In this document: positions 1 to 10,984 of the stretch, one piece after another
How positions within the stretch are numbered: the first letter of the stretch is position 1
Layout: each line of letters begins with the position of its first letter
Source of the DNA: Paralvinella palmiformis
Lineage: Eukaryota; Annelida; Polychaeta; Terebellida; Alvinellidae
DNA length: 64,000 nucleotides
Assembly: GCA_025642065.1 (NCBI GenBank)
Contig: JAODUP010000431.1
Span: 1 to 64,000 of the forward strand
Direction of reading: 5' to 3'
Notes under the pieces: model-generated
The model's database searches: none
What the model was told of the DNA's origin: nothing
What the model saw: the letters and a program-made list of their open reading frames with translations, nothing else
Position numbers and translations under genes: made by a program

Positions 1-76
1 ATGAAAATGTTAAATCATCAATTATAAGAATATGATATGGAAGAGTAGCTAGGTCATAGGCCTGCCAATAAAAACA

Positions 77-245
77 CACCTGTTCAAGGTGACTTTCACA
101 GATAAATAATTATTATCTTTTAAATCACTTACAGGTGTTTTACAGACATATTATTTGGGGTATTACTATATTACATATTATTTGTACAGCGCCTTTGAGT
201 GGCTCTTTATTAAATATACATTAGTATTTTACGGGGACTATGATT
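77..245 (+). mobile_element. LINE-A 3'-end fragment
   Basis: This stretch matches the 3' end of the LINE at 6968-9690 (reverse strand) and of the copy at 59270-59878. Shared landmarks run in order: the ACACACCTGTT start, TTTCACAGATAAATAATTAT, a run with ACAGACATATTATTTGGGG, and GTACAGCGCCTTTGAGTGGC followed by TTTATTAAATATACATTA. It is a 5'-truncated retrocopy upstream of the first visible sulfatase exon. Confidence 0.8.
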
Positions 246-631
246 AAACTCATAACCTGTCGTAACCAAATCATTTATAGGGACCTGATCAGTGTCAATA
301 CCAAGCCACGTTTCAATGAGCGTCAATGCAGCAGTACCTTATGATATAATATAATCAGCCACGGGAATGGCTTTAGTCCACAATTATTGAACATATGAAC
401 AACATACTGATTTAAGGGCTTCAACCTTCTGATTATCATGTAAAAGACCTATATTATGCATGTTCCAATAGTTAATATTCCTTTTCATATTCAGTGTCTT
501 TATTCAACGCTACAGCTGATTGTTTGATAATATATTATATAATATAACAACGGGGAACACCATTGTATCAATGACCTAATAAAATCACAAATACAACTAC
601 TACTGAAATAATGTTATTTGTACAACGTTAG

Positions 632-837
632 GTTATTTTGTTGGAGCTGAGGATTACTTCACCCATATGAGAAATGTGACAATATCATATAAAAAAACAG
701 TTAAAGTGCTGAGTGGTTTAGACTTCAGACATAACATGGAGGTGGTCAGAAATCAGAATGGTTCATACTCGGCCCATGTGTTTGCTGACAGAGCCATAAA
801 AATAGTAAGACAACATGCACTATACAATAGAGACCAG
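632..837 (+). CDS. Sulfatase exon a (first seen in window)
   Basis: The acceptor is TTAG at 628-631 and the donor GTAAGT follows 837. The first two bases complete a Gly codon from an exon outside the window. It encodes the segment from [11 protein letters not shown] through [10 protein letters not shown] to HALYNRDQ, equivalent to the ARSB region just after the GFDTYFG(Y) motif. Confidence 0.9.
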
Positions 838-1311
838 GTAAGTGTGCTATCAAAGATAATTCAATATTTTTGGGGATTTTCGTTAATATATTTATTTACA
901 GATTGCTATTCTGATAATAATGTCGCCTGAGTCAACTAGCCCTACCCCACCCCTATATACGCATACGCACATACATTTAAGCACGTTTATACACAAATGT
1001 GTAATAGTATATTGTGTGGTATGGTATTATGCCGTGTTTAGTATAACATAATATTATATAATATGACATTAAATTATTTGTATTGTTTTGGACTTTTTTC
1101 CAGCCTTTGTTCCTCTATATGCCATTCCAGTCCGTGCATGCACCATTGGAAGTTCCTGAACGTTACAAAAAGAAATATTTATTTATTAAGAACGCATCAA
1201 GGAGGATATATGCAGGTTGTTCAATAAACATGAATTCATGGAAAAGAAAAAGATTTTGAAATTGTATATATTGATATATTTATATTTATTAACCTGCTAA
1301 TAGTAGTATTC

Positions 1312-1349
<38 letters not shown>

Positions 1350-1855
1350 ACTAGTTGAAGTAATTCAAAACTAAATATGTTGTGTTTACACGTTTTCTAC
1401 TCTTGCTTAAACAATAGAAATAATGAAATAATAAATAAATAATCTTGCGAAATGACATTGAAACAAACCTTAATAATAATTACAATAATAATTACAAAAC
1501 TTCTATAGCGCCAATATCCTTGAAACGAATCGAGCTCAGTGGCTCCACCTAGTACAGGGGTCGGGCAAACTCATAGTCCGGGTACGATACAAAGTTCAAT
1601 GGTACACATAACGAGTAATTGGATTATAGGGATTACAAAAATGTAAATGAATAAACTTAACAATCAACAAGAAAATGTTATTGTGATACTATGCGTTAAT
1701 AATGCAATTCAAACTGTGTTTTTTTATTATTATATAGGAATGGTATCGGCCATGGATGAAGCAATAGGAAAGGTGATAACTGCTTACAAGAAGGCAGGAC
1801 TGTGGCAAAACACCATCCTAATATTTTCAACGGGTGATCTGGTTTTTGTTTTTAC

Positions 1856-1888
<33 letters not shown>

Positions 1889-3415
1889 TGTAAATTGACC
1901 TTTTAAAACTGTTTTTATCATTGTGCCATTATTAAGAGCGATAGATTTTCGATCCCTTGATATCATTAATGATTTATTGACAATATTAATTTATCATGTA
2001 ACATATAATTCTGATGCGTACCATCTGCTGAATGATGAACCACATCTGTATATGTATTGATTGAAGCTTGATAAATTCCTACTTCGATAGGTCCGTCATG
2101 TGTGTGTATTATAAAGGTTATGTTTCCATAAAAAGAAGCAGGCAAACGAAAGCCCATTCAGATCAATTAAATAGAGCAAACTATCGTTTAGTTGTAATTT
2201 ATTTAAGTAACACTATTTAATAACCTGTTGGTTCTAATACTATCTAATCATAACAGATAACGGCGGTCAGGTACATGAAGGTGGTAATAATTGGCCTTTG
2301 AGAGGGTGGAAGGCCCAGTTGTGGGAAGGTGGAATACGAGGCGTTGGCTTCATTCACAGTACACTATTAAAAAACAAAGGTACAACATATAATGGCCTAG
2401 TACATATATCTGACTGGTTTCCTACGTTGGTTCATCTGGCAGGAGGTAGAACAGATCATCTACATCTGGATGGTTATGATTTATGGTCAGCTATTAGGTA
2501 GGTTCAATAATGCTACTAATTACCTTAGCGTGTTTGATCAATCCGTGTACGTGTTGATATGTAATTCATGCTGTAAATGAAAACGTTGTTTCCTGTAGTA
2601 AATAGAAACCTTTCACTTCTGGTTGGTAATAGCTCATGCGCATTGCAATTACATCTACAGAGACGCTCGCGCGCGCGCACACACACACAAATACACACAC
2701 ACACTGCTCCCACGTTATTGTTATTAATTCTTCACTTTTCTCTATAAAGGAAACCAAACGTGATAAATATAATTTATTTTAAGTGAATCAAAGCCAAGTC
2801 CAAGGAAAGAGCTTCTTCACAATATTGACCCTCTCCATGAACCAAAAGGTCAAATATTAACTAATTGTTCCTTTGACATCCGTGTCCGTGCTGCTATCAG
2901 AGTCGGAGATTGGAAATTACTTACAGGAGATCCTGGTAGGAATATTATTATTATCATATCATTTCATTGAATAATATATACAGTAGTGTCAACGTCAGTT
3001 ATTTACTGTAAGACCGACTTAGTACACAATGAAGCAGCACCTCCCCCCTCTCTCTCTCTAGTATATCAAGCCAAACATTTTCAGAAGTATATGTTATATG
3101 CTATTAATACAAATTCACCTTACTGTTTACGTTCTAGGTGAAGGAAAATGGATTCCCCCGCCTCATTATCAGCAAAACAAACCATGGATCAAAAACCAAA
3201 ATTATAATTCAGATCAGAACCTCTGGTTATTTAACATTAGAACGGATCCATTGGAGAAAAACGATGTCTCATCAGAATATCCTGATATCGTACATCACCT
3301 CCTGGATCGGTTGAGCTATTATAACAGTACTGCTGTACCAGTACGCTATCCACAGTCTGACCCTGAAGCTGATCCTGTTTTACACGGTGGAGCCTGGGGT
3401 CCGTGGAGAGACTGA
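632..3415 (+). CDS. ARSB-like: Arylsulfatase B-like sulfatase, 3' part (6 exons, 5' end outside window)
   Basis: Joined exons 632-837, 1104-1215, 1738-1833, 2257-2497, 2784-2935 and 3138-3415 give about 360 residues ending in a TGA. Every junction is GT...AG and keeps phase. Landmarks match animal arylsulfatase B (N-acetylgalactosamine-4-sulfatase), a lysosomal or secreted enzyme that removes 4-sulfate from dermatan and chondroitin sulfate: [39 protein letters not shown], a DNGG split between exons 3 and 4, [33 protein letters not shown] and ELLHNIDP. By family knowledge the His of QSVHAP, the Asp-Asn of DNGG and the Lys of [10 protein letters not shown] correspond to active-site and calcium residues; all are present. 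The CxPSR motif, whose Cys becomes formylglycine, is upstream of the window. Human ARSB is 533 residues, so roughly 160-170 N-terminal residues are missing. The exact paralogue (ARSB, ARSI or ARSJ group) is not resolved. Confidence 0.93.
1104..1215 (+). CDS. Sulfatase exon b
   Basis: The acceptor is TTTTTTCCAG. The exon opens in frame with [20 protein letters not shown], the family's conserved strand with an active-site histidine. It ends ...RRIYAG with the Gly codon split across the intron. The donor GTTGTT is non-canonical after GT, but the phase and the conserved YAGM junction support it. Confidence 0.9.
1503..1612 (-). mobile_element. LINE-B 3' UTR fragment in sulfatase intron
   Basis: The run TATAGCGCCAAT...CGAGCTCAGTGGC...CCTAGTACAGGGGTCGGGCAAACTC resembles the 3' end of the minus-strand LINE at 50356 onward, base for base with scattered differences. 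It is a short 5'-truncated copy lying between sulfatase exons b and c. Confidence 0.7.
1738..1833 (+). CDS. Sulfatase exon c
   Basis: It begins after TATATAG and encodes [20 protein letters not shown], then [12 protein letters not shown]. It ends one base into the Asp codon of the DNGG metal-site motif. The donor is GTGATC. Confidence 0.92.
2257..2497 (+). CDS. Sulfatase exon d
   Basis: The acceptor is CATAACAG. The exon completes [19 protein letters not shown] and runs through [26 protein letters not shown] and [10 protein letters not shown]. The Lys in [11 protein letters not shown] aligns with the catalytic-site lysine of ARSB. The donor is GTAGGT. Confidence 0.94.
2784..2935 (+). CDS. 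Sulfatase exon e
   Basis: The acceptor is TTTTAAG. It encodes [18 protein letters not shown], a Cys-containing FD segment, and [17 protein letters not shown]. These match the ARSB motifs [11 protein letters not shown] and AIRxGxWKLLTG. The donor is GTAGGA. Confidence 0.92.
3138..3415 (+). CDS. Sulfatase terminal coding exon
   Basis: The acceptor is GTTCTAG. It encodes [32 protein letters not shown] and a C-terminus with GGAWGPWRD before TGA (3413-3415). FNIxxDPxExNDLSxxYP is a hallmark of the C-terminal sulfatase subdomain. An AATAAA at 4255-4260 could be a polyadenylation signal, but that hexamer is common in AT-rich DNA. Confidence 0.93.
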
Positions 3416-4735
3416 TTCTGTCTTCTGCGAATGGACACGCCATGATTTGGATTCCCAATTTTATTATCCACATATATATAGCAAAGTACATAATCTTTTT
3501 ATATTAAATTATCTCAACTTGGTTACTACAGATAATATTCTAGTTTATGTAGTTTTATACAGGTGAAGAAAACAAAACAAAACTCCACAGCAAACATAAT
3601 ATCATATTAATACATGTACATAAAAGTATATGTTGGCACATTCTGGTAAGCAAGTAATAATACTTAGTCAGTATATTATGTATAATAACTCTTTTAACAT
3701 AGGATAATTCATTGTAACAAACACTGCTTTATACGTGATTTAAATCCGTTAAGTGTACAATTTCAATCGCTAAATACAGCATATTTATTCCACAAGTGTA
3801 TAGTCGCATAATTGGTGAAAAGGCAAGCTTCGATCTTTCCTATCATGTACATCTTGCTCGGGATCATGCGTTTAAATAGACGAAATATTATTTATAATAT
3901 TCTAATTTCAAAGCAGCCTGAACAATACCTCTGAAACAATGTAGCACAAAACTACTCAGTCTTATGTAATTTACATTATGAACCAAAGGTATTTGTTAAG
4001 TTTGCAATTACGAATCCTGTACTAATATAATTAGAGATAGGTGTTGATTAACTGATCTATTCAGTTGTGTTTTATTGATACACAAAATACTAAGAGATTT
4101 CGGAATTTATCATAATTCTCCACATTCAAATGGATTGTATTAGGCGTCTTGTGGAAAGAATATGGTTTCTTCGTGGTGGATATACGTATGCCACGCAAAA
4201 ATCAGGGACCAAGCTAATCAGCCAGTTTTAGTATCTCTGAGATTGAGGGCCCTTAATAAAGCAAATATATTAGCTTTTTACGTTGATTACGTTTTGTCTC
4301 AAACATGGATATATTTTAAATTTAGTTTGACAAAAGAGCTATAAAAAGACAAGTAACTCATTTATTATACTTGGATTAAGGGTATATATTTCTACTTAAA
4401 CATTTCTATGGTAATATTTTAATTCTTTACATTACAAATGACGAATGAATTTATTTCCAATTTACATGTACATACATATATAACACAATAATAATGAAAT
4501 GCCAAGAGAATATAAATTGGGGGACCAATGTCACATAATTGCTGTCTTCCCACTGGCCCCGGATGATGATGGACAGCTCTGTGTGCGTGACAGTCGGAAA
4601 TCATCATAATGGTGAGAAAGAAGCTGCAGGTAGGAATGTATAGTATTAAAGAAGTCACATCAAGTTTCGGCTAGAGTTCACAAAAAATAAACCAGGACAT
4701 GATACGCCTTTATGATATAATAGAAATATAAGAGT
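3416..4735. other. Intergenic: sulfatase 3' flank, nothing recognised
   Basis: This is AT-rich DNA without a recognisable gene or repeat. It presumably includes the sulfatase 3' UTR. The small open frames in it show no motif. Confidence 0.5.
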
Positions 4736-4739
4736 TATC

Positions 4740-5157
4740 ATTAATATCAACCATTTATCAAATATTTACATTATTATAAACTGAAAACAAGAAAATAAAT
4801 GTATTGAAATATCTCACATTATTTTGTTTTAAAATCAAGATATTTTTTAGAATTCAATTTGATATTCCAATAAAACACGAACTCTGAAAGATTGCGCTTT
4901 TATTAACTACTTTTTCAATAAATAAAACACTTGTTTATATGCTTTTAAGTGGGTTATACAGTCTTCCGGATAAATATCTTGTTTTAAGTGAAAAGAGCGG
5001 CCTGCACAGGCTAGTTATAATCGATTTGTGAGATTATGATTGAGGGATTATTTAATATGTGGTTGGTTGTGTTCACATTTTGACATCATTTATGATATTT
5101 GTGAACATAGTTGTTTTAGACCTGAAAATTTGAAATAAAGTTGAACTGTTCCTTTAG
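4740..5157 (-). mobile_element. Old TTAA-type MITE (family M1), reverse orientation
   Basis: The right part (about 5070-5157) matches the right arm of the MITE at 26642-27167: TCACATTTTGACATCATTTA, GATATTTGTGAACATAGTTG, TTTTAGACCTGAAAATTTGA and the terminal GTTGAACTGTTCCTTTA. Further left, CACTTGTTTATATGCTTTTA also matches. The left end is too diverged to place. Confidence 0.55.
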
Positions 5158-5979
5158 ATGTAAAAGTATTTTTGAAAGGATTTACTACCTTCAGACTGTG
5201 CGTGTGTGTTGTGATTGTATATATATATATATATATATATTACCGGGTATTTAGAAATTGCTTAATTGTTAATTTGGAAAGGCTTGTATAAGCCTTAACA
5301 TATATTACTCTTATTAAGAATGCGTTTATTAATTTGTAAAATTACCAGAATATATGGGTTAGAGGGTGGGATTCCTTACCCATAGCCATGCTAAGCAGGA
5401 GGTCGGATGTTAGAATCCCAGCCGTGTCACTACAGTAGGAAGATTTTTAATCAAACACCGTAACTGGCAAGGTTTTCTCCATCGAATATGCCATTTATTG
5501 TATTACAATTAGGCCTTGTGGTGAAGAAGTAATTTACAGACCATGTGCATTTCCCTCATTTGAGGTAGTGATTCACGTGAAATAATTGTCAATTCGGCTA
5601 TTATATATATATATATATATATATTACAGTTAATCTTTATAAGTAGGTAATATTTACAGAGAAGTAACACCAATAACTTCATAGGTTGAGAACCCAATAG
5701 TATCCATAGCTGATATGCAAAACAATATATCTAACTGATCTTGGATTAGGTGAGAGGGAATACATTACAGTATCATAACACAATGACTTATTAGCGAGAC
5801 AAAAAAATCTATCAATATATAAGAGCACATATTGAAAAGTTACAAATGTTCTATGTACACACTTTTAACACTACGAACAAATTGTTTTTGGTGTCTATAT
5901 TTCTTACTTTAAGGTTTAGATTACCCCATATTACGTTATCTTGATGTAAAATCGAATTAGAAGCAATACCAGGGCAGCT

Positions 5980-6960
5980 GTTATTTACATGAAGTGCTTC
6001 ACTTTGTCGTGAATTGCTCCATCAAAGGTTTTGGTAATGTGTCTAATTCGTACATTGACTTTAACGTCAATATGTTCCATTATTTTTACACTTGATTGAA
6101 TAGTATAACCACATAAAGGGGTACCATATAGTATATGACGTTGAACTAAGGTACTGCACAACAACTTCAACTGGTGGCAAAATATAATTTGTTTAACAGT
6201 ACGCAGGATATAAATTGCCTTATATATTTGTTTAATTGATATGTTTAATGTGATCCTTCCATGCTAGTTTGCTGTCAATATGAATGCTAAAAACATTCAC
6301 ATCTTTTCGTTGAATTTTATCAGTACCAATACAAACACCAAAGCCACTATTATCATTATCATTCTCATATGGGAAAACACGTAATTGGTTTTGACACTAT
6401 TTAATGTCAATTTATTAGTTTTGAAGCAGTCACATAGGTAATCCAAATCATTATTAATTTTGTGATAAGCTTCAAGTTGTTTGAAAACGTATACTGTGTG
6501 GTGTCATCAGTAAACAATATGACCTTAATATATGTAAGAGAAACAGGCAAGTCATTTGTATAAACTATGAAAAGCAGGGCTTCCTAAACGGATACCTGTG
6601 GTACGTCAGATGTTATATATTTATTATCAGAACATATACCTTTATATTGCACATATTGAGTTCTCAGATAAATGACTTTTGATCCAGTTTAATGATTGTC
6701 CCCGCACTCCATAATATTCCAATTTACTAATTAATATTTACTAATTATCTATCGTATCAAAACCCCTTGACAAATCTAGTTATGTTGCAAGTGTGTGTTT
6801 ATTATTTTTTCTGGCTTTTAGGTTATCAATTACACTGTCAGTCACTGCTCGGACTGTTCAGCGGCAGCTCCTAAAGCCATCTTAACCGTTAAACAGCAAA
6901 TTGTGTGTGCCAAAGAATGAATAAAGTCGTTTATGGACAACTTTTTCCAGTACTTTTGAC
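5980..6960 (-). mobile_element. LINE-C relic: reverse transcriptase fragment (CR1/L2-like)
   Basis: Read on the minus strand with several frameshifts, this encodes successive RT blocks. Near 6770 is LDLSRGFDTID. Near 6700 is YYGVRGQSLNWIKSHLSE. Near 6620 is a SDVPQ(G)..LGS stretch. At 6503-6514 an FTDD stands where YADD is usual, inside LFTDDTTQY. Then comes a TNKLTLN..KTNY block, and near 6100-6160 the C-terminal block HILYGTPLCGY. The 5' endonuclease is absent. Frameshifts and stops show it is dead. Confidence 0.75.
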
Positions 6961-7136
6961 AAATCCGGTAATAATTATATAATAATAATGTATATTTAAT
7001 AAAGCGCCCTTACTAGCAGGAGCCATTCAAAGGCGCTGTACAAATAATATGTAATATGATAATACCCCAAATAATATGTCTGTAAAAACCCTGTAATGAT
7101 TTAAAAGATAATAATTATTTATCTGTGAAAGCGACC

Positions 7137-7622
7137 TTAAATAGGTGTGTTTTTAGAAGAGATTAAAAAAAATTCAAGAGACGACGCATTTCTAATATTT
7201 GCCGGCAACCTATTCCACAAAATGGGGGCTGCAGCACTAAACGCACAATCACCATATGACTTGAGTTGAGACACTAGCACCTGCAATAGTATCTGACTGG
7301 ATGACCTGAGTTTTCGGGATGACTTTCTAATGGAAACCAGTTCACACAGGTATTCTGGCGCCATATCATTAATAGATTTATAAGTTATTAACAGAATCTT
7401 GAAATGCATACGCTGTTTAATAGGTAGCCAATGTAGTTTTTGAAGAATTGGGGTGATATGATCATATTTTCTCGTATTTGTTACAATGCGAGCTGCACTA
7501 TTCTGAATTCGCTGAAGGCGATTAATGTTATAATAAGATATGCCATATAACAGGGAATTACAATAGTCTATACTAGATGTAACAAAGGCATGAACTACAG
7601 TTACAAGTGTTTCATGTGTCAA
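7137..7622 (-). pseudogene. LINE-A ORF2 C-terminal region
   Basis: This 161-codon frame holds the block that follows the RT in CR1/L2-type LINEs: SSIDYCNSLLYGI, INRLQRIQNSAARIV, DHITPILQKLHWLPI and AAPILWNRLPANIR. The same block, with frameshifts, recurs at 59272-59736. The protein would bind element RNA or DNA, but its exact role is not settled. The frame ends near the element's 3' UTR. Confidence 0.85.
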
Positions 7623-8213
7623 GAATGCTTTTAAACAGTGGATGCTCTTAAGATGGTAGTAGGCAGCTCAGCATACTGATGTGACATGTTCATACATTGG
7701 TCAAAAATAACCCCTAGATTATTTATTGACCCATTAGGGGTAATCGAAGATGTACCGATCTGTAATGCTGGTGTCTTTAGGGATTTAACACAATGTGGTG
7801 ATGCCAGATATAAAATATTTGTTTATTATCATTTACTTTTAGAAGATTTTTAGTCATCCATAGGCGAATATCAGCAATACAATGTAATTCTTCAAGGAAG
7901 AGGAGAAATGTTTAACTCATTGTCAGGATCCAGTGATATATACAGCTGTGTGTCATCAGCATACAAGTGATATTTAACCTCATATCGCTGCGCAATGATC
8001 CCAAGAGGATGGGTATACATTGTGAAAACCAGAGGACCATGAATTGAACAGTGGTACACCAGATAACAAAAACTGAATGTCAGATAAAATGATTCATTAA
8101 GGTTAGTATTGATTAAATATTTGTTTAGATGGAAAGCAACTGCCTTTTCTATAACTTAAGATAAAAATGTAAGATTTGAAACAGGTCTGTAATTGTTTAG
8201 AATATTACAGTCC

Positions 8214-9683
8214 TTAGTCTGTTTTTTTTATTAATGGTTTTACAAGGGCAGCTTTCATGGATCTTGGGAAAACACCCAGAGATAATGATTTATTAACTAT
8301 ATTTGTAATTGGGTTTATCAGAACATCCAAACGATCTTTCACAAGCCATGTAGGCATAGGGTCAACTGCACAGAAAGCATTAGATGACTTTTTCAGCAAC
8401 TGTCTGATATCAGTCTCTGTAAAAGGCTCAAATGTATCCATCATGGATATGCAGGATTCTTCTACCAATGGATTACCCTGTGATAATGCGCTGGACTGGA
8501 ACCCACTATGTATATTTAATATCTTTTGACAGAAGAAGTTATTAAAACAATGGGCCATATCTTTATCTGAGTTGATATTATTTGGAAGAACAGTTTGACT
8601 TTTATGTAATACTTTATTCACACCACTGAAAACAGTCCTTTGATTTCCCTTGGATGCTTTGATCTTTTTATTATAATATTCAGATTTAGCTGAGGCAAGG
8701 GCATTATTAACAAGAATTTTACTGACCTTGAACATTTCAAAATGAACACACAAACTGGTCCTGATCCACAGCCGCTCACAATACCTTCTGTATGGAAGCA
8801 TTGGTTTGCTTGGCATTTCCTTTGTCCTTAAAGGTGAATATTCATCTACAATGTCTCTTAATGTACTATAATCCGCATCATGCGGTGGATCCAATACCAG
8901 AGAAGAGAATCGCAGATCAGCAAGAAAAGCCTTCTTGTCAATTGATTTATGTCTTCTATATGAAATAACCTTAGCTGAAACAGATTGTTTCTGTAAAGAT
9001 ACATTAATGTTAACAAGGAAATGATCAGACAGCATGGAAGACACAGACACACCCTTAATCAAATTGTCATCATCACGGTAGATGACAAGATCTAAGATGT
9101 GACCATGTCTGTGTGTTCTTTCTTGGACATGGTGCCTGAGATTGGCAGATCTAAGAATGTCAGCCAGTTGCATGGTATCTGCATTTCTCTGGCAATCCCA
9201 ATGTATATTGAAATCACCTAAGATCAACAGATGACCACTGTTGGTAGCAAGAGAGTCAACAAATCCTGAAAATTCCTTGAAGAAATCTGCTTCTTTCAAG
9301 CCATTTTTCTTAATGGGGTGTAATCGGTAGATAATAGCTACACGAACATTTATTCCCATAGATACAAAGGTCAGTTGATAATTTTCAAAAGACTTAGCCT
9401 GAAAACGCAAATGGGTTTCACACTTCAAAGAATGATGGAGAAGAATGCCAACTCCCCCACCTTTCTTGTGAATCCGAGGTGCATGATGGAATGAATATCC
9501 AGCTGGAGTCATATCACCAACAATTGTTTGGTCTGAAACATTACCAGTCAGCCAAGTCTCTGTAATGACAAGAGCATCAAGATCCATATCCTTAACAACA
9601 TCAGATATTTCATCTAATTTATTACAGATCGACTGACAATTTTTCAGACCAATACTTACATTTTGTACAGCTGTTCCATTATA
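8214..9683 (-). pseudogene. LINE-A ORF2 N-terminus: apurinic endonuclease and RT start
   Basis: The frame is open upstream of the first Met to about 9683 (GLKNCQSICNKLDEISD). It then carries the endonuclease/exonuclease/phosphatase motifs ALVITETWL, GGGVGILLHH, LLILGDFNIHWD and SMLSDHFLV; the E, D-N and SDH groups are the catalytic set. This domain nicks target DNA for target-primed reverse transcription. Past it, KKSSNAFCAVDPMPTWLVKD and LVKPLIKK are the first RT blocks (fingers), and the frame then stops. It is surprisingly intact for over 450 residues, which suggests a fairly recent insertion. Confidence 0.88.
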
Positions 9684-9854
9684 TGGTGTTATGCATCAGA
9701 CCATATATAGGCCAACTTGCATGCTTTTGATTTACGGATAGCCACTTTAGCAACTTTAATAAATAATAGGAGTGACCCAGTTTCAAAAACATGCATGATA
9801 TAACGTAACGCCCTGAACCTTTCTTTGCTTTCATATTTGTGATAATTTTATATA

Positions 9855-10235
9855 TTTCAAATGGGTCGATCTGAAGAAAATGAAATTGTTTGTTTCAGGT
9901 AAGTGTTATATATGCATGGTTTCTTTGAATCGTGAATTTGTAGATGCCAGTTTAAACCACGTCCAACATTTGTAAAAAAAAAATGCTTCGCTGTAATATC
10001 TTTTATGTTCGCTAGTTGGGTGTTGTTATAACACTAAAGCAATCAGATAACCCTGTTATTGTTTTTTTTTTGGGGGGGGTCATTCTGAAGAAAATGATAT
10101 ATTTGGGTTTTGTTTCAGGAAAGTGATATATATGCATGGTTTATTTGAATCGTCAATTTGTAGATGCCAAACCATGTCCAACATTTGTAAACTAGGAACA
10201 AAAGCCTTTGCTATAATATCTTTTGTGTTCGCTAT
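9855..10235. repeat. Local direct duplication (two ~155-bp copies)
   Basis: Copy 1 (about 9865-10030) and copy 2 (about 10085-10245) share, in the same order, TCTGAAGAAAATGA, TTTGTTTCAGG, ATATATGCATGGTTT, TTTGAATCGT, AATTTGTAGATGCCA, TCCAACATTTGTAAA and ATATCTTTT followed by GTTCGCTA. The spacing is about 220 bp. A T/G homopolymer run (about 10060-10079) separates them. Confidence 0.8.
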
Positions 10236-10499
10236 TAGGGTCTTGTTTTTTCGTTCATTTTTCCAATAACCTTTTTCAACACTCACTATATATTGGATAC
10301 ATCACCCTTGAATTTATATAATAAAGCTCCATAATATTTTGCTTTTGCCTTTCGAATCAGTCCATAATTTTTTTCTCTCTATATTTCTTGTATATATATT
10401 TAAATAATATCCTTGTTTTATATTCGGTGTATGTAATTACATATTATGTATCTGTTCAAAACTTTATCAGATCATGGAGACGCATGTATAGGGTAGAGT

Positions 10500-10790
10500 A
10501 GGGTAAGATGCCCCCATTAAGTATTGTCACTCACATCTCAGCGGAAAATTATTTAATATAATAAACCAATGTGGTATAGGATACTTGTGTATGTTGGAGA
10601 TACACCGTGAAAGAATATTGCATTCCCTCCAACTGAAAATGAGATAAACCATATTAAATTTGTTATCATAGGGTCGTCTTACCCCAGCTGTGGGGTAAAG
10701 ATGCCCAGTGTGGGACGTCTTACCCCAGCTATGGGGGTACGATGCCCAGTGGGGAGCGTTTTATCCCCAGCTGTATGCTGCAACTGTGGT
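10500..10790. repeat. Hairpin-forming ~40-bp tandem repeat
   Basis: The unit contains GTCTTACCCCAGCTGTGGGG then TAAAGATGCCCAG, an inverted repeat centred on AGCT. It is present about three times at 10674-10780. The same GGGTAAGATGCCCC word also opens at 10509. It sits next to a transposase relic, so it may derive from that element's terminal region. Confidence 0.6.
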
Positions 10791-10984
10791 CACTTTCCAG
10801 TTACGGTAAAACAAGATCTACGCTAATAATAAGATAAAATTACAACTTGTATTTATTGAATACAAACAAAAATAGTAAACACTAAGCCTACCGCGAAAAG
10901 TATAAAAAGAGGGATAATATACAGATGCATAGTATATCTGTAGCCTTAATTATCATTGTCTCAACTCTACATGTCACGGTCAGG

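Larger units (their letters stand above)
6968..9690 (-). mobile_element. LINE-A: non-LTR retrotransposon with APE endonuclease, deleted RT
   Basis: A 3' end rich in ATAATAAT (6969-6990) is followed on the minus strand by a conserved 3' segment and the C-terminal ORF. Next comes a shortened RT with YADD at 7952-7963, and then a long APE-type endonuclease. The domain order and the RLQRIQNSAARIV C-terminal motif fit the CR1/L2/jockey branch. The RT block is too short and shifted, so the central RT has been lost. Other copies of its 3' end lie at 77-245 and 59270-59878. The element is probably immobile. Confidence 0.88.

Noticed and set aside
3237..3491. 84-codon minus-strand frame
   Set aside because: It is a shadow of the sulfatase last exon.
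5365..5460. Another tRNA-like SINE head
   Set aside because: The sequence GAGGTCGGATGTTAGAATCC looks B-box-like, but no second copy or tail could be matched.
8257..8529. 90-codon + strand frame
   Set aside because: It is antisense to the LINE-A endonuclease/RT frame, which carries real motifs.
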